Origin: an uncultured Clostridia bacterium
GTDB taxonomy: Bacteria; Bacillota; Clostridia; Lachnospirales; Lachnospiraceae
Length of the DNA stretch: 64,000 nt
Assembly: GCA_946403295.1 (NCBI GenBank)
Contig: CAMIZL010000002.1
Coordinates: forward strand, 80,091 to 144,090
Direction: 5' to 3'
The translations under genes were made by a program, and so were the position numbers. Shown here piece after piece: positions 61,963-64,000 of this stretch. The notes below the pieces were generated by a model, which ran no database searches, had not been told where the DNA came from, and saw only the letters and a program-made list of their open reading frames with translations. Position 1 is the first letter of the stretch; every line of letters starts with the position of its first letter.

Positions 61963-63150
61963 TCACTCGATGATTTCGATAACCTTACCTGAACCAACTG
62001 TTCTACCACCCTCACGGATAGCGAAGCCAAGTCCCTGCTCCATAGCGATGGGATGGATGAGCTCGATTGTCATCTCGATGTTATCGCCGGGCATACACAT
62101 CTCTGTGCCTGCAGGAAGCTCTGTTACACCTGTAACGTCAGTTGTTCTGAAGTAGAACTGAGGTCTGTAGTTGTTGAAGAAAGGTGTATGACGTCCACCC
62201 TCGTCCTTTGTAAGAACGTAAACCTGAGCCTTGAACTTCTTGTGGCAATGTACCGAACCGGGCTTAACAAGAACCTGTCCTCTTTCGATATCGGTTCTGT
62301 TTACACCACGAAGGAGGCAACCGATGTTATCACCGGCCTGGCCTTCATCAAGGAGCTTACGGAACATCTCGACACCGGTAACAACAACCTTACGTGTCTC
62401 TTCCTTAACACCAACGATCTCAACTTCGTCGCCGACATGAACAACACCACGCTCAACACGGCCAGTAGCAACTGTACCACGACCTGTGATAGAGAATACG
62501 TCCTCGACAGGCATAAGGAAAGGCTTATCTGTCTCACGAACGGGATCGGGGAAGTAATCATCAACGGTCTTCATGAGTTCAAGGATCTTATCGCCCCACT
62601 CACTGTTGGGATCCTCAAGAGCCTTAAGAGCTGAACCGCGAACGATAGGGCAATCATTGAAGCCGTACTCTTCGAGCTGCTCTGTGATCTCCATCTCAAC
62701 GAGCTCGATAAGCTCATCATCGTCAACCATATCGCACTTGTTAAGGAATACAACGATCTTCGGAACACCTACCTGACGAGAAAGGAGGATGTGCTCCTTT
62801 GTCTGAGCCATAACACCGTCTGTAGCAGCAACTACGAGGATAGCGCCGTCCATCTGAGCAGCACCGGTGATCATGTTCTTAACGTAGTCAGCATGGCCGG
62901 GGCAGTCAACGTGTGCGTAGTGTCTCTTCTCTGTCTCGTACTCAACGTGAGCGGTAGAGATTGTTATACCACGAGCCTTCTCTTCGGGAGCCTTATCGAT
63001 CTTATCGAAGTCTACTACTTCACCAAGTCCAAGTCTTGTAGCAAGAACCTTTGTGATAGCAGCTGTAAGAGTTGTCTTACCATGATCAACGTGACCGATG
63101 GTACCAATGTTACAATGGGGTTTCGTTCTTTCAAATTTTGCTTTTGCCAT
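61963..63150 (-). CDS. tuf: Elongation factor Tu
   Basis: A 395-residue translation GTPase that brings aminoacyl-tRNA to the ribosome. G1 GHVDHGKTT, switch [15 protein letters not shown]3 [13 protein letters not shown]4 NKCDMVDD and G5 GSALKAL are visible; domains II and III ([54 protein letters not shown]) are complete. AAGGAGG precedes the ATG. It follows fusA on the same strand after 194 bases. The final Glu and stop (GAGTGA) lie in a repeat unit shared with the region beyond the terminator. Confidence 0.98.
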   Translation of the reverse strand: MAKAKFERTKPHCNIGTIGHVDHGKTTLTAAITKVLATRLGLGEVVDFDKIDKAPEEKARGITISTAHVEYETEKRHYAHVDCPGHADYVKNMITGAAQMDGAILVVAATDGVMAQTKEHILLSRQVGVPKIVVFLNKCDMVDDDELIELVEMEITEQLEEYGFNDCPIVRGSALKALEDPNSEWGDKILELMKTVDDYFPDPVRETDKPFLMPVEDVFSITGRGTVATGRVERGVVHVGDEVEIVGVKEETRKVVVTGVEMFRKLLDEGQAGDNIGCLLRGVNRTDIERGQVLVKPGSVHCHKKFKAQVYVLTKDEGGRHTPFFNNYRPQFYFRTTDVTGVTELPAGTEMCMPGDNIEMTIELIHPIAMEQGLGFAIREGGRTVGSGKVIEIIE

Positions 63151-63200
63151 TACTATGAATCCTCCTTAAAAATTGCTCTCCTTTGAGCTGTCTAATTTTT

Positions 63201-63244
63201 CCGGCAGCATCTCTGTGCCTCTCCTAGAGACGGCGAGATGCCCG
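63201..63244 (-). other. Leader hairpin between fusA and tuf
   Basis: GCATCTC and GAGATGC pair around an inner region that can fold further, in the fusA-tuf gap. It may tune tuf expression (attenuator or processing site). No U-tract seen. Confidence 0.35.
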
Positions 63245-63344
63245 TAATTTCTTCAGGGCTCAAAACCGCTCATGCACCATATTATATTTCATAGTATAAA
63301 ATAATGCAAGCGCTAATTTTCGCCCTAAATAAGGCTTCCTTCCT

Positions 63345-64000
63345 TTATCTGCCCTTGTTGGAAAGAACCTTTTCCTGTACATTCTTGGGTACTGCTTCAT
63401 ATGTAGAGAAGAACATCGAGAAAGCACCACGTCCCTGAGTTTTGGATCTGAGGGTTGTTGTGTATCCGAACATCTCTGAAAGCGGTACAAATCCACGGAT
63501 AAGCTTTGTTCCGTTGATATCCTCCGTGCCTTCGATACGTCCGCGGCGTGAGCTGATATCACCGATTACATCACCCATGTAATCCTCGGGAACTGTAATC
63601 TCAACACGCATGATCGGCTCGAGGAGTACAGGGTTTGCTTTCTGCATAGCCTCTTTGAACGCCATGGAACCTGCGATCTTGAACGCCATTTCACTTGAGT
63701 CTACTTCGTGGAATGAACCATCGTAGCAGTTAGCATGGATACCGAGTACGGGATATCCGCCAAGGATACCGGACTTCATTGCATCTTCGATACCATCCGA
63801 TACAGCGGGGATATATTCCTTCGGGATAGCACCGCCGACAACTGTCGACTCGAACTCGTAGGTCTTATCTCCGTTAACGTCCATAGGCGTGAAGATGACT
63901 TTACAATGACCGTACTGACCACGACCACCGGACTGCTTAGCATATTTGGAATCAACTTCAACTTCCTTGGTGATTCCTTCCTTATAAGCAACCTGAGGTG
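63345..64000 (-). CDS. fusA: Elongation factor G, C-terminal part
   Basis: The open frame enters from the right edge and codes about 218 residues of EF-G domains IV and [26 protein letters not shown] start of domain [85 protein letters not shown] and [17 protein letters not shown]. It translocates tRNA and mRNA on the ribosome. The GTPase part lies beyond the window. The stop is followed by tuf on the same strand, the usual str-operon order. Confidence 0.96.
   Translation of the reverse strand, partial: PQVAYKEGITKEVEVDSKYAKQSGGRGQYGHCKVIFTPMDVNGDKTYEFESTVVGGAIPKEYIPAVSDGIEDAMKSGILGGYPVLGIHANCYDGSFHEVDSSEMAFKIAGSMAFKEAMQKANPVLLEPIMRVEITVPEDYMGDVIGDISSRRGRIEGTEDINGTKLIRGFVPLSEMFGYTTTLRSKTQGRGAFSMFFSTYEAVPKNVQEKVLSNKGR

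Overview
The window looks like chromosomal DNA of a Lachnospiraceae-type Clostridium relative (low-GC Gram-positive). The call rests on the McsA/McsB/ClpC cassette, a DUF4364 protein, SH3-glucosaminidase and cadherin-like surface proteins, an RF1 with a GNGGQ motif and the VTC/DUF4956 pair. I cannot name a genus or species. Almost all genes lie on the minus strand; only an NAD-salvage operon (about 59.07-61.63 kb) is on plus. No tRNA, rRNA, CRISPR array, integrase or transposase was seen.

Layout. 0-9 kb: DUF4956 and VTC polyphosphate-polymerase-like genes, deoC-cdd nucleoside salvage, an isolated amino-acid-type permease plus binding protein without an ATPase, a PQQ-like beta-propeller membrane protein, radA and a small conserved protein. 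9-14.5 kb: clpC, mcsB, mcsA and a cadherin-like membrane protein in one tight unit; the McsB active site is altered and ctsR is not in its usual place. 14.7-18.5 kb: a large secreted SH3-glucosaminidase whose C-terminal hexapeptide tract seems to be eroding by single-base changes. 18.6-21.7 kb: a GldF-GldG fusion and its ATPase. 21.8-33.8 kb: translation and proteostasis block (trmH-like, prfA, prmC, yqhQ, rpmE, DUF4364, rho, engB, clpX, clpP, tig); rho, tig and yqhQ carry long low-complexity extensions. 50.3-58.8 kb: feoAB, then metH, metF, murF and ddl. 59-61.6 kb: nadE-pncB-nadM-like. 61.9-64 kb: tuf and the 3' part of fusA.

The main discovery is at 33,963-49,786, visibly more AT-rich than its flanks: a complete two-component class II lantibiotic locus. 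In transcription order it holds a LytTR response regulator, an AgrC-like GHKL kinase, an unannotated 18-residue peptide ORF (47,629-47,685), an alpha-type precursor with a CTITVEC lipid II-binding motif, LanM1, LanT1, two beta-type precursors that both end in CPTSACTSKC, LanM2, LanT2 and the immunity transporter LanFEG. Each precursor class has its own synthetase and its own C39 peptidase-transporter. Two 9-bp direct repeats (47,769-47,797) lie over the -35 position of a candidate promoter whose -10 overlaps the terminator of the regulator genes. This suggests a peptide-responsive switch in which regulator transcripts stop but the activated lantibiotic promoter starts inside the terminator.

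Other points of interest are convergent tuf and nadM-like genes whose stop codons both lie in copies of one repeat, a 34-bp tandem repeat before the binding-protein gene, a structured repeat region after feoB and a possible metal-responsive operator in front of feoAB.
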